64,000 nt of DNA from Gossypium raimondii (lineage: Eukaryota > Streptophyta > Magnoliopsida > Malvales > Malvaceae): positions 58,423,924-58,487,923 of the forward strand of contig NC_068570.1 in assembly GCF_025698545.1 (NCBI RefSeq). The letters are read 5' to 3'. Positions 12,307 to 24,344 of the stretch are shown here, in pieces (within the stretch, counting starts at the first letter, position 1; every line of letters starts with the position of its first letter). The notes under the pieces are model-generated. The model did no database searches. It was not told the origin of the DNA and was given only the letters and a program-made list of their open reading frames with translations. A program made the translations under genes and the position numbers.

Positions 12307-13947
12307 TGTAATAACCCATTTTTAGTGGTGCTGAAAATAGTGGTTTTAGAATCCCGTTTTCCAATAATTGAGTCAGTAGATATTATAACTTAATATTTAC
12401 GAGTCTATATTAGGGTTATGTTAATATTGATCCATTAATTTTGTTGATTGAATGATTAATTAAGGGAAAAAGACTAAATTATAAAAATGATAAAAGTTTA
12501 ATTGTTATTAATTTAATTTAGTTTAGGGACCAATTGAAAAATTGGACCCATTTATAATTAGGAATAGTGGAAGATGATGTATTCATCCACTAAGTTGCTT
12601 AATTACACTTATTTTTAAGTAATTAAAGTTTAGGCTAATTAAATAATGTTTATTAATTATAACTAGAATGTATAAGACAAATAAATAAAAACATTTCATT
12701 CATCTTTTCTTTCCCAATCGTTTCTACAAAAGAAGAAAACCCCATTCCAACGTTCAAGCTTTCATCCTTAATTGGTAAGTCATTTTTAGTCATTTTCTTG
12801 TAAATTTTATGTTTTTGAGATCCCGAAAGCTTAATTTAGCTAGTCCAGGAATTAATTCTTGAAACTGTTAAAGACTTTAGATGTTGTCATTGATGCATTT
12901 GGAAGCTTTTAGCGTTAATATGCTAGTTTGTAAGCTTAGAGATGAAATATGGGCTAATTTGTAAAGTGATATTTGTTAGTTTTGAGTTTAGGGGCTAAAA
13001 TGAAAATTAACTAAAAATATATTTGAAAATAAGGACTAATTTGTAAATTAATAGCTTTTGATGTGGTACTATCAATGAAGCTTGAAATGGCTAGAATGTA
13101 ATGGAAGCTTGAATGGTAAATGTTGAGTATATTTGGTTAATATTTGAGATGTTTGAATGATACATTTTGAGAGGTTGATTAGGAGTGTTTATAATGCTAT
13201 GATTTGGCATCAAAATTATGTGCAATAGTTTATAAAGTTTTTGTTGTGAAATTGTGTCATTGAGGCATATTGGTTAGTTGATTAGGACATTGGTTTATGT
13301 TGTGATTTGGCATGTTTTGAATAGGTGTAAGATTGGTTAGTAGCATTGGTATAAGTTTTTGAATGGTTGAATTGATATATTGCACCTAAAGGTACATTTT
13401 TGTTGCACACGGCTGTGTGTCTCCACACAGGTTGGCGGCATAGCCGTGTGACCATTGAGGTAAGTTAGTTTATGATTCACATGGTTCCCGATGCCAGCCC
13501 TTGTGAGTACTGTAGATATGATCACGTAGTTTGCACACAATCCCAACTTATTACACAACCTTGGCACACGGCCATGTGATTTTTGATGAATTTTTGCATT
13601 TTGTCCCACACGACTTCAGTGAGTTACATGGCCATGCGACTCCTTTTCGACACGGTCACAGCTTATCACACGGCTTGGGTACACGGCTGTATGACCCTTG
13701 TTTGCAAAAATTTTCATACTTTTTGTTAAGTTTTCAATTAAGTCCTTATTTGTTCCCGAGTTAACTTAAAAGCTTCTGTAAGCTCGTTTGAGACTCGGTT
13801 TTGATTGTGAATGGTTTGAAACATGAATATATGAAATGTTTTCTATTTCTTTTAAGCTAAAGATAATTATGAATGTGATTTACTCAGTTATGTGTTGTGC
13901 CATCTATAGCTTGAGACCGACGACCAGACCGAGTTAGAGGTGTTACA
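12307..13947 (+). mobile_element. Solo LTR (1,641 bp) with target duplication ACATG
   Basis: The element starts TGTAATAACCC and ends AGAGGTGTTACA. ACATG lies directly on both sides (12302-12306 and 13948-13952). The first bases (GTGGTGCTGAAAATAGTGG...TTTACGAGTC) resemble the minus-strand LTR ending at 31911, so the two are probably relatives. Bases 13400-13710 carry a cluster of ACACGGC/GCCGTGTG half-palindromes. There is no gag-pol. It sits 19 bases from the previous solo LTR but has its own target duplication, so it is an independent insertion. Confidence 0.85.
13400..13710. repeat. Cluster of CACACGGC / GCCGTGTG half-palindromes
   Basis: Within 310 bases there are about eight variants of CACACGGC, GCCATGTG or GCCGTGTG (near 13408, 13443, 13564, 13602, 13629, 13650, 13666 and 13681). 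The same motif cluster occurs at 6150-6240 in another LTR-like block. The function is unknown; it may come from an old amplified unit inside this LTR family. Confidence 0.6.
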
Positions 13948-14340
13948 ACATGGGACTTGTTTTAACGGAAATGTGAAATGGGATAACAAGATAGAAGAAA
14001 TGATTGTACAAGGGCCAAAGTGATGAAAAAAATTCCTAAAACACCAAACTAAGAGTTTGTGAATAGTACAAGCACCAAATAGGTATTAAGCCATTATAAT
14101 AATATTCAACATAATTAAGATTTAAATATTTATAACTTTTTATTATTTTTAATTAAGAAGTACAAAAAACAATTACTCTACAGATATAAAATTGATAACT
14201 TTACTTAACCTTCGTTATAACGGTAATTAGAACGAAAAGAGACGGTTTATGAAAATAAGTAAAGGAAGAAAAACGACACAACCAATCTTTATTTATGCAG
14301 CCCTAGTAAAGAAATTCATCCTTCACCACCTGATAATAAC

Positions 14341-14448
14341 AAGACATAATTTCGACCAAGTGTTAACATAAACACTCTAGTCAACGAAACCAGCAAGACA
14401 AAATTTCGACCAAGTGTTAACACAAAAACTCTGGTAAAAGAAAACCAA
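14341..14448. repeat. 54-bp tandem repeat, two copies
   Basis: AAGACAWAATTTCGACC begins at 14341 and again at 14395; the 54-bp units share GACCAAGTGTTAACA and differ at a few sites. The open frame across it on the minus strand just reflects the repeat. No host gene is seen around it. Confidence 0.6.
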
Positions 14449-15359
14449 CACTTAATATAAGAAACAAATAAAACAAGTTGATAAAGAACAAGATACTCAA
14501 GTTTTTTAAAGTTATTCAATTCTCTAAGTCGATATCTCCCCAAGGGAGAATGCCGCCTATTATAGGTTAAGAATGTAGCAAAATAAACTCCTTTAATTCA
14601 GCAAATAAGTCCTTGAAAAAAACACTCGTGAGAATCTGATAATTATCTTTAAAATAAAACTTCAATCACCAAATAAATAATAGGACTTTCGTTCTTGTTC
14701 AATCACCTCAACCATATCAAGCAGTCGATTGGGAGTCTTAACATCCTAGTTGAACCAAGCTATTTGATTTGTCAAACATGTCATACTGAAGTGGGCCAAA
14801 CTCGTCGAAACTTCACAATACTCATTTTAATGGTTGAAGCAAAAAGATAAAACTTGTTCTAACAAAAAATGAACCTACTACATCTCCTACCCAAAAAAGT
14901 AAATTAGCAAAAAAAACAAAATTTTCAAGTTAGAAGAACACTGAATTCAATTGGAGATAAAAATTGAATTAGTCAAATCTAATAGTTCAATCTTTATACT
15001 TTACTCCGAACTTAATTATTTATATTTAAATTCGAGTTTTAAGTTAATAATAAAAATTTTCAAAACTAATTAAAAATAAATAACAAATCGATGAATTTTG
15101 GAAAAATATATTAAGACACTTGTATTAAATCAATTCGATAATCCAAATTCAACTCAACAATAATCTTATCCAAATTCTACAAACAAGGTTCACTCTTATC
15201 TTCAATTGAAGCTTCATTTGTGAAGAAGAATGCTTGGATAAGAATTCTAGCAACTTCCAACCATTGTCCAAGGAACAGCATTACTAGTTTCCACCGTACA
15301 AAAAATCTCCATCAGAGAGACCCGAGGTTGAATGGCTAAGCTAGAATGGACAATGAACC

Positions 15360-15554
15360 ATGGATATGGATGGATTGGTGGTTCAATCAAATAATACCAA
15401 CAATATTATTGTCTTTGAAGTTGGAGCTGACACAAAAACAGCTACCTTAATGGCTCAAACCCACGTGTCTTCATCAAGTTGGACCGTCCTACCTGTAGTT
15501 GATAATTCTAATTCAACCCAAGTCTTTTATCCATTAATGTACAATGGAAGATAA
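15360..15554 (+). other. Unrecognised open frame of 64 codons
   Basis: A 64-codon ATG-started frame (MDMDGLVVQSNN... ending FYPLMYNGR) has a balanced, protein-like composition with many Asn, Thr and Ser, unlike the AT-rich noise around it. I do not recognise a domain. It has no clear signal peptide. It could be the last exon of a broken gene or part of a repeat. The rest of 13953-15850 shows no gene. Confidence 0.2.
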
Positions 15555-15859
15555 ATTTGTGGAGAAATTTATCAAATTAAATCTTTTTTCCTTTTCTTGA
15601 AAGAAAAACACGTAGTAGTTGAAGGAGCTAAAAGGTGTCAAGACTCTTGCCTTTTTTTTTTTGAATTTATCTTTTACCTCCTTTTGATTTACGTTATATT
15701 ATCTTATATTCGATAATATCACATTCTGTATTAAAATTAATATATTTGTATTTAAAAATTTCTATCACCTTTTACTATCCATTTACTTTTCGATTTTTGA
15801 AGTCATAAGCTTTCCTCTTAAGGAAGAACCTTCTGTAGAGAGCTGAATTGTAATTGATC

Positions 15860-16275
15860 TCTAATATGTTAGCAAGTCTCGAAATTTTTTCTATATTGAG
15901 AGACTTGTATAGGTTGATATACAAAACATAGACAATACTTTATTATTCATAGAGAAACGTATTTTGTGAGTGCATTTAAGAGTAAATAATTTGTGTTTAC
16001 AACCTAAATCCTCAGGTGAGAATTTAGAGGTGAGTGATTTGATCTTTAGGTACATAAGTGAAGTCTTTATATTGGAGAGTGGTAGCACATGATTCGCTTG
16101 TTGTATTAGTGAAAAAGATAGTAAATTTACTCACTGAGTTAAACTCTACATACATAAGGAAACCGAATTATGTAGAGAATCTTTTATGTCTATTGTTTAC
16201 ATTATTTTTGTATGTTCATCACAGTGGCAACTGAAGTGGCCACTACAACTAAGCATTTCCATCCAAGCACTTGGT
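15860..16275 (+). mobile_element. Copia-type LTR fragment (3' half)
   Basis: This block aligns with 28300-28735: both run through GTTAGCAAGTC, a 'CTAAATYCTCARG' phrase, 'GATTCGCTTGTTG' / 'AATTCACTTGTTG', 'CTCACYGAGTTARRCTC', and end near CACTTCCATYCAA. The order and the GTGGCAACTGAAGTGGCC phrase resemble ends of Ty1/copia LTRs. No flanking repeats were found, so this is a fragment. The two copies are not a pair from one element, because unrelated genes lie between them. Confidence 0.5.
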
Positions 16276-17466
16276 TTTAAAAGTAAATATCAACGGTTTA
16301 ATTCAACATTTTCATTTTTAACCAAAACTTCGTAATATATATAATATGATTAAATCTTACAAATAATTTATATGAATTACTTAAAAAAATATTTTAAATT
16401 TAAATATATGTTATATTTTCTGAAAAGCAAGCAGTTTTTAGTGATAATACTAAATAGTTAAGTCTTAAATCAAAATTATTAAAAATAGTTTTTTTCACAT
16501 GATTTAAAAATAGAAAGATATTGTAGCCTTTATGAAAGTTGAATTCCCCCCCTCCACAACAATTGCTTGAATCAAATGTCATCCCTTCGATATTCTTCAA
16601 CCAATAAAACGAAAGCACAAAAAGAAGATAACAAAGAGGTCCCAAAAGGGGGAGAAAAATAACAAAATACAAGAAATGAAACATAGAAACGAAAAATAGC
16701 CAATGGGGTTTGTCTACTTGCGTTGCACTAAGATTCCATAGCACAAAGGAAAAGGATTTGCACTAAACACAAAAAAGATATAAAATATAATATAAATAAA
16801 TAAAGTAGGGGAAAAATGGAAGAAAACCCCATGAAGGAAATGCCAAAATCAGATGTAGCTCTCATATGAATAGCAATATTTCTTGGCCACATGCCCTTTG
16901 TCTTGTGGTCTATTACAAGCATGTTGGCAAACCAATAGCCAAAAGACCACTGATATTATTGGTTTTCTCCCATTTTTTCCATTTTAATTCTCTTGATTTA
17001 TACAAAAGGAAGTGTTGTAGTAATAGTTTGAATTAGAGATTTCCATTTAAAGTTCTATTTACCCTTTCCACTTTTGATTTATGCCAAAATGAAAAATCTT
17101 TTCCTTTTTTTGCTTCAAGAAATAGTAAAACCAAGTTAAATTCATATTCATGTCTCATGCAAATATATGACAAATAAATCCAACTACACTTCAATACTAG
17201 CTAATAAATATGTATGTATGTATGTATATGTAAAGTATACATGTATGTCTATATATATACATGAGTGATACCCCGTTCTATGTATGATATGCTAATAGGT
17301 GGTTTTGGACACACACACAAAAAAAAAACTAAGGAATTCTATTAGAATTCATATTTGATATATGGGATAATATATAATTTAGTCATTTATCTATTTGGTT
17401 TCTATTTTTTTTTTATCTAGTTGGTCCCTAAATTTGTATTTCATCAATCAAATTGGTGTTTTCGCA

Positions 17467-17680
17467 TTAACATCGTTAGTTTATGCTGACGTGGTACTGC
17501 TAGCTAATCTAATGGTGTCACATAGTAGTCTCTCAGAACACTACGTAATAAACACAAATTAAAAAAATTAAAATTTATAAATTTAAAATTATATTTTCAC
17601 ATGTAATTCTGAGTGATTGCCACATGTCACTATTAAATTAATTAGTCGTATCATGTCAACATAAACTAACAATGTTAATG
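17467..17680. repeat. Inverted repeat, MITE-like
   Basis: ATTAACATCGTTAGTTTATG at about 17467 is matched by the complement of CATAAACTAACAATGTTAAT at about 17657, with a few mismatches over about 29 bases, leaving a loop of about 150 bp. Such stems are typical of small non-autonomous DNA elements. The outer ends and target duplication were not resolved. Confidence 0.45.
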
Positions 17681-17929
17681 TAAAATTATAAATAAATAAG
17701 TTAAAGTGTATCAAAGGAAAGGGAAGAAGTTATCCAAATTTGGATTTGAGACTTGATACCAACAAACAAAGACTTAAGTAATGTAAGTTGTTTATCACTA
17801 TACCAATGATTACTTATTATTTTTAATATATTTTCATGGGTATTGTATCTATCCAAAATTTTATTGTAGTTACAAGAGATAATATAAAGGGTATGGGCAC
17901 AGCATTTAGAGCATAGGTAAGCATTTGAC

Positions 17930-18345
17930 CTAAAGCATAAGGTGAATTATTTAAAGCAAACAAGTTGATGAATGTTGTGATATGTCTATACTTTCTTTGG
18001 AGGAGACCTATATATATCCTCTCTATTTACCTATTATGTCTTATCAACAAAATAAATATAATGTTTGAATCTTCATGTTGTTTTTCCTCAAGCAATTGCA
18101 TAATTAATTTCTAGCCATAAAAGTTAAGTACTTGTTGCATTAATACGTAATTAATTTTAAGATGTAATTTAATGACGAGATGAATTATTAGACCCAAAAT
18201 GATGAATTATTTGAAGGCAAGAAAACAAAAAGAAAATGCTTATTCATGGTGTGATATGTCTTGAAAACTTTTTTATGGAGAATACCTATACATCCATCTA
18301 TATTACCTAGTATGTCTAATCAACAAAATAAATGTCATGTTTGGT
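17930..18345. repeat. Diverged direct repeat, spacing about 270 bp
   Basis: The stretch 'GTGATATGTCTATACTTTC' to 'CTTATCAACAAAATAAATAT' (17975-18065) recurs as 'GTGATATGTCTTGAAAAC' to 'CTAATCAACAAAATAAATGT' (18251-18335). Both are preceded by a 'GAATTATTTRAAG' phrase. It is an old tandem duplication without a coding signal. Confidence 0.5.
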
Positions 18346-20230
18346 CTATATATATATATATATAATCGTTTACGTGTAGTGCAATTAACCAGATGTTGGA
18401 ATTTATGTTTGAAAACACTATAAAATTGTTGGAGCTAAAAGTTTTATTGAAATTTTTATATTAAGAGTTGAATTATATTTTGTTTTTATTTAAAACAATA
18501 GTAAATTAATTTATGTATTTTTGTTAAAAGTATATTAATTTTTGTTAAAATTTTATCTATTTTATTATTAAAATTAATTTTTATATATCAAGATGATGTA
18601 TACATGGCACGTTATTTTTAATAGTACAAATAAATAAAATGTTTAGCAAAAATAAAAACTAATATGCTCTTTAATCTAAAATATATAATATGTATTCTAA
18701 TTTTTAATATAGGAATTTCTATGATATTTTATTAATTTTTTTAATAGATAGACAGAGTGGAGATAAGTGGAGAGACCGAGAGATTGATGAGAATAGATAA
18801 AATGCCTAATTTTATACTTGATTTGGAGATTATTTCGAGTTGTCTTTTGGCTCATGGGTGCATGGGAATAGGTTAATTTCCTTTATTCTTGATTGGCAAA
18901 GTTCACAAGATCATGTGCAAGCAGCGCCTCTAAAATAGAAAATTTGGTTTATGCTCCTTAAAATTTATAATATTTTGAGTTAATATATGTTAATCTATCT
19001 CTTTAAAAATAATAAAATTTTGATTTAATCTTTTTTAAAACTATAAAGATATATGCTAATTAATACAATGGTGACTTTATATTATAACTTTGATTGAAAT
19101 ATATAACTTAATCTCTCGACTTCCAAAAAAAATTTTGAACTTTACCCCTATGTGCAAGCTTGACAAAAGTATAAAAATTATAAAAAAATTAATATTTTAA
19201 AATCGCAAAAAATCAATTAAATGCTGACATGTCGTTCACATGGCAACTCACATGTATGCCATGTCGGCAAAGTTAATAAACGTTAACTTTTCTATCGATT
19301 TTGGGGTGATTTGATAAAAAATATAACTACAAGGGTTAAAAGAGACGAAAAATTAAATAGAAGACTAAAATAGCTTTCTATATAAAGTTGGAGGGTCAAA
19401 TAAATTATTATACATTTCCATAATTATAAGAAATTATTATACATTTCAAATAAAGCCAAATGTTGAAATATAATTGGGAAAGAAAAAGAAAATAAATTAT
19501 AAGAATGAAGATTTTCCTAGTCCTATATAGCATCATATGACTTTAAGGATTACAAGATTGATGCCGAAATCCTTGAATCTTCTTGGATGATAATAAAAGT
19601 AAAGGTACTATACTAAAAATGGTGTGTAAAGTCAATTATTGAGGCATTTTGGTTAATTTTTCAAAGATTTAATTTCACCTACTCCAAACTATTTTCAAAT
19701 TCATCAATAGTCCATTCTATTTTCAAATTCTAATTATAATTTCACCAACGGAGAATATACATTGTAGTTGTTCGTAAGTATATTTTAATGAAAGGATTAA
19801 ATTGTAAATTTTACATTTAAAGGAGATAAAATTTTAACCAATGGCGAAGTCAGGGGTTAATAAGGGTCCAAGTTTTACTATCGTAAAATATACAATTTAA
19901 TTCTGTCCAAAAATATTTTCTAGTTTTACCCTTGATTTTAACATATGATATAAAATCGATTTTATGAGCTTCGCATAGAAAATCAAGACTTATATTAATA
20001 TAAAAGAATTCTTAAAAAATATTAATTATAATTGAAAAGAAAACTTGGGTTGGAATTCAGCCAAATACAGTATAACAAATTATGTCTTAATTACCATTAA
20101 TAATCCTCTGAATGAATTAATTACTGTGACATAAAAGCAACTTAATCAGGTAATTAAATTAAACATTAACAATGTATAGGATCAAATAAACTTTTTAAGT
20201 TAAAAAATTCTTCATCTTTGATTTTAAAGT

Positions 20231-23200
20231 TCAATAGAGAGCTTCCTTTGATGTAAGCACTCCAAAACCCTTGGCATCTGCCCTTTTCATGATCCTCAGT
20301 CTCTTGCATGATTCCATAAACATCCTGCAAATTGTCAATTCAACCTATTAATTATTTACTTAATTTAACTCTTTTTTATTTATTTTAGACTTGTTTCTAA
20401 AATTTGAAATATTTTGCCAAGTTTTAGTTTAATTGGTATTGACGTTGCAGGAGGACGTGAATTTAAGTGAGTTGGAGCGCCTTATCCTCCTATTTAAGGG
20501 TTGGGGAGGGGTATGTATAGTTCTAGTCATTGTATCAAAATGACCAGATATAATAAGAACCTATAATGAGATTAATATATTTAAAAATTTTAAAATATTT
20601 TCCATGAGATAATCTTTTTTTATCGAACAAAAAATACCCACAACGTAAAAATGTTATAAATATAAATATATGAATATAAATTTTACTAATTACTATTAAA
20701 CTAAATCTGAATTTAAATATTTGTACCTTAATGCATGGTTTGGTTATTTAGTATATTAAGAAAATTTTTCCTTCAAAACAAGTAATGTGAGTGACCAAAA
20801 ATTATTAAGGGTTCCTTTTATAGATCAAAATTAAATCAAATGAAAATTAATATTTTAATGATTTAATTTTTTTACACATGTTTAATAATCTAAAATAAAA
20901 AATTTGATAGAATTCTGCTATAAAAAGTGTGAGAAATAATAAGTAGATAAGAACTACTTATCACTTAATGGAGAATAATTCCAATTAATTCAATTTTATT
21001 TTAATATTATATTATCCTATAAAACTTTTATTTAAAATTTGATTTTTGTTTATAATAGAGTGAAATGTTTAAAATTAAGGATAAAATGTATAATTTTTTT
21101 TACAATTTAAAATCTATATTTATCAAGAAATCTAATATATTCAATAATTAATTTTAAGTAATATATCAAATAGTTTTATAACTTAAATTCAATATTTAAT
21201 CTTTCAACACTTATTTTCAGTTTATCAAGCCCGAGTGAAATTAATTTATTTACTAATTCATATGCTAAGACATATTTTAAAAAAACTATATTTTGACTAA
21301 ACGAAACATAATTGATAAGGAATGAATTTTTTTTTTTAAACTAGAAGTGTTTATGAGCTAAGTGCTTTTGCCTAGTCCTATTAGGTCAACCCATTGAAGT
21401 TGAGTTTGGACTTAAATTTTTTAATCTTGGGCTGATCCAACCTGACCTGTTTTATTATTCAAAAATAAATTTATACTAATATTTATTATTTATAATATTT
21501 TATAATTAAATTTAAATAAAATACTTTTATTAATTTTAAATAGCTAGGGTCATTCAGGCTAACTCAAACTCAGTTCTAATTTTTTTTAATATTCAACCTT
21601 CACCCGACCTAAACTGATTGAATCCATTAACACTTAGTTTAAACTAACCTTAGCCAAGACCAGATTTGTCATCTGAGTGGAAATCGTTGTCCAAAAATGT
21701 ACATTTTCATGTGGGTTTCACTAATGTTGACAACATTGGTCTGAAGGTCCAACCTCATGGAAGCCCAACCTAGAGCACATGTCACAAATTTGCCTCTGTT
21801 TTATTTTTTATGTATCTATTAGGTTGGATTTTTTAATATGAATTCAATATTTATAATTATTGAATTCCTGTGGTTGGTCTGTGATCAAGGGATATTTTCT
21901 TATAGAATCTGCTCCGATTTGAACCTCTAGGGAACAAGTAGTAAGTTTTTATGTAAGTTAATTTCTTTTAAAAGTAGTCTGATATGTGAGTATATCTCTA
22001 TTGTGTGTAAAGTGAATATTAATCCCGATAAAACTATCACGACCATTTCTGTATTAGAAGTCAGATTGCATTTTGTTCCCTCTACTTAAAAGATGGGAAA
22101 ATTAGTCATTCTATGTTAGATCAAGGAGCAAATTGATCATTTCTGTTAAAAATTTCATCTGTTTGTATTGTTAAAGACTAACATAGTTGATGGAATAACC
22201 AGACAATTACACATGGCACGCCACATTTACCTCATACTAACATACAATGACCAGTTTTTAACAGGATGACTTGTTTGCTCTTTGATCTAATGACTAATTT
22301 GTTCATTTTTTTTAATAGAGAAGCAAAATACAATCTAACTCCAAATATATGTACATTTATATTACTTTTACTACTAACCCCTTAATTGTACATAATATTT
22401 ACATTATTATTTTCAAAGATATTTTTCGATTTAGGAAAACTCTAAGCTATCAAATTTCAAGTGAATTACAAATTTATATTAACCTTTAATTCATGGTCGC
22501 GTAAAATAATTTATAGAAATAATAATTTAATAAAATATAAAATGAAATTTAATAGTATAGACTTACTCCCAGGGAACATCTCCAACTAACATCCAGTCTC
22601 CATCTTTGTCTTCATAAATGGGAACGAATTCACAGCTTTCTGCATTCCTTAATGCCTCCCCTGTCAACAATAATATGCATTTATGTATTTTTCAAGCATT
22701 TAATTAGTTAATAATTTATTTATTTGTTTTCTTTAGATATTTCTCTTTGATTTTAATTTTATTATAGAAAATGTATATTAAATAATGTTTTATATGATTT
22801 TACTTAGTTTTTGTATAAAAAAGTCTTAATGTTTTGATTAATTAATTGAATTATAAAATCTTAAATTGTTTTCTTTTTATGTGTATACATACAATGATTA
22901 CCTTAGAAAACATGGGGACTATTTTTTTTTTTGGAAATCTCCAAATATATATATATATATTAAGAAGAAACTAACCTCTTTGAAGTTTTTTTAATGAAAA
23001 CATCTTTGAAGCATGGTCAGAAATATTACCATGCCAAGAATGAAAATAATTTTTGGTATATATTCAAAATTGTAATATTTTTATTTTTATATATATAAAA
23101 AGGTGAGAAGGGATTAGCTCAGTTGGCATCGACATTATTGTAAGAATAAGAGGACGTGAGTTTGAACACGATAAAAGATAAATTATTTTATGGACTCTTC

Positions 23201-24303
23201 CCATTACATCACCATGGTCTCTTCCCAATTATTTAATGACATTTCAGTAATTTTTTTTCATGTCATTGATACATAATTTTGATATTTTTTTACCATGAAT
23301 TCTGGATCCTAAACTTATAACCCCGAACTTTGACCCTGAACCCAAAATCTCGAACTCAAACTCTAAACCTTGATGTGGTTTGGGTTTAGGATTCTAGGTC
23401 TAGGGTTCAATGTAAAAAAATTTACCAAAATTACGTGTCAATGACATGGAAAAAATTGTTGAAATGTCATTAAATAATTGGAAAGGGACCATGGGTGATG
23501 TGGTGGAAAGGGTCTATAAAATAATTTCTCGCGATAAAGTGTGTTTATCCTCCTATTTAAGAGTAAGAAGGAATTAGGAGTAGTTCTAGACATATCTATA
23601 TTTATCGCGACTCTTAATATATGTAAAAAATTTAAATTCACTTAATACCATTGATATATTTGAGAATGTGGGTATAGTAGGGGTAGTTTTTGACTCACAA
23701 GGAAAATTCCAAAAAAAATATTAAGGTGATCCTTCAAGATGTATTTTAATGCTTAATTTTAATTATAAATACCTACTTAAATATCAAAAACACATCCCGG
23801 AAACCAACTCTAGCATTTTTTTTCAAGCATATAACCTCCAATCCGTCAACATATATAGTCATTTACTACTTTTGCATGGTGAAAACAAATTGAAGATGAA
23901 GAAGAAAATATATCATAAATAATAACTTACCAAAAAGCTTTTCCAATGCCTTTGCTAGATGAGGGTAACCTTCATGCATGCCTAAATCAATTTTACGAAG
24001 AAAAGGAGCTCCATCCATGCAAACTTTAACGTACATCTTTGATGCTTTAACCGACCCATCTTTATCACTAAAACTATTCTTTTTCCGATATGAACATACC
24101 GGCGGCCACCCCACAACTTGATTCTTGATTGTCGTTTTTTTCCTATTTCCCTCCTCGACGTCGTCCTCCGAAATCTCTGAAAAAGCCCTTTTTTTCTCAT
24201 TTTTATCGATCATTACATTGCAACGGTGACTGGAATCACTATCGGCACCAGGGAGTCCCAACCTCAACTCCGTGATTTCGAGTCCCAGACCTTCCTTGCC
24301 CAT
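20231..24303 (-). CDS. IAA19-like: Aux/IAA auxin-response repressor, IAA19/IAA6 type
   Basis: Nuclear repressor of auxin-responsive genes: it binds ARF factors and TOPLESS and is degraded after auxin-driven binding to TIR1/AFB. Three exons on the minus strand: 24303-23931, 22660-22567 and 20324-20231, all with GT-AG borders, giving 186 residues. Domain I carries the EAR motif (LRLGL, 13-17). Domain II, the degron, is [12 protein letters not shown] (62-73 region, GWPPV 65-69). Domains III and IV form the PB1 fold: YVKV with the basic Lys (91-94), and the acidic EDKDGDWML (141-149). The C terminus has KRLRIMKR, a nuclear signal. [13 protein letters not shown] and VCSYRKKNS point to the IAA5/6/19 clade; which member is uncertain. 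No insert separates KLFG from EALRN, so the PB1 linker is short. All key residues are intact. Introns of 1,270 and 2,242 bp are enlarged by mobile elements. Confidence 0.93.
20418..20580 (+). mobile_element. tRNA-derived SINE copy 2, in Aux/IAA intron 2
   Basis: It carries the family head (TTAGTTTAATTGGTATTGACG), 'GGAGGACGTGA', 'CCTATTTAAGGGTTGGGGAG', 'TAGTTCTAGTCATTGTATCA' and the tail 'ATAAGAACCTATAATGAGAT'. It lies only about 95 bp from the acceptor of exon 3 and in antisense orientation to the Aux/IAA transcript. Confidence 0.65.
22063..22336. mobile_element. 274-bp MITE with inverted repeats of about 70 bp, in Aux/IAA intron 2
   Basis: The left end AGATTGCATTTTGTTCCCTC runs through TTAGTCATT...GATCAAGGAGCAAA. 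The complement of the right end reads AGATTGTATTTTGCTTCTCT through TTAGTCATTAGATCAAAGAGCAAA. Flanks AAGTC and AACTC are a possible imperfect target duplication. There is no coding capacity. A related phrase set, 'the amount of base ... TTAGTCCCT', is common to non-autonomous plant elements. Confidence 0.6.
23108..23620 (+). mobile_element. tRNA-derived SINE copy 3, split by a MITE, in Aux/IAA intron 1
   Basis: This copy has the best A box of the family: TAGCTCAGTTGG at 23115-23126, as in a tRNA. The B-box region is gAGTTTGAACAC (about 23159). At 23176 the SINE is broken by a 356-bp MITE and resumes at 23532 with GATAAAGTGTGTTTATCCTC, then 'CTATTTAAGAGTAAGAAGG' and 'TAGTTCTAGACAT'. Removing the insert restores the family order. 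It is antisense to the Aux/IAA gene. Confidence 0.7.
23176..23531. mobile_element. 356-bp MULE-type MITE inside a SINE
   Basis: The ends are inverted repeats of about 95 bp: left AGATAAATTATTTTATGGAC..., complement of right CGAGAAATTATTTTATAGAC..., both continuing through CCATGGTC, AATTATTTAATGACATTTCA and CATGTCATTGA. The direct repeat CGATAAA borders it (23169-23175 and 23532-23538); allowing one mismatch the duplication extends to 9 bases. Long inverted repeats plus a 9-base duplication suggest a Mutator-derived MITE. No coding capacity; the 67-codon open frame in it is chance. Confidence 0.8.
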
Positions 24304-24344
24304 ATTTTTGCTTACAAATTTGCAGTTCTTTTACTTTTGGTTTT

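Larger units (their letters stand above)
16280..20225. other. AT-rich intergenic DNA with MITE-like pieces, no gene
   Basis: I see no supported gene in this 4-kb stretch downstream of the Aux/IAA gene. It holds an inverted repeat (17467-17680), a diverged direct repeat (17930-18345), a (TA)n run at about 18348-18364 and repeat-like pieces near 19140-19420 and 19845-19960. The open frames at 16400-16922 on the minus strand are AT-rich and have no domain. Confidence 0.5.

Noticed and set aside
9615..13947. One complete LTR retrotransposon with two LTRs
   Set aside because: The two blocks differ in length and sequence, each has its own target duplication, and only 19 bases lie between them.
23111..23185. 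A real tRNA gene at the TAGCTCAGTTGG box
   Set aside because: No cloverleaf can be closed, the anticodon arm is missing and the B box is mutated; the sequence continues as the SINE family.
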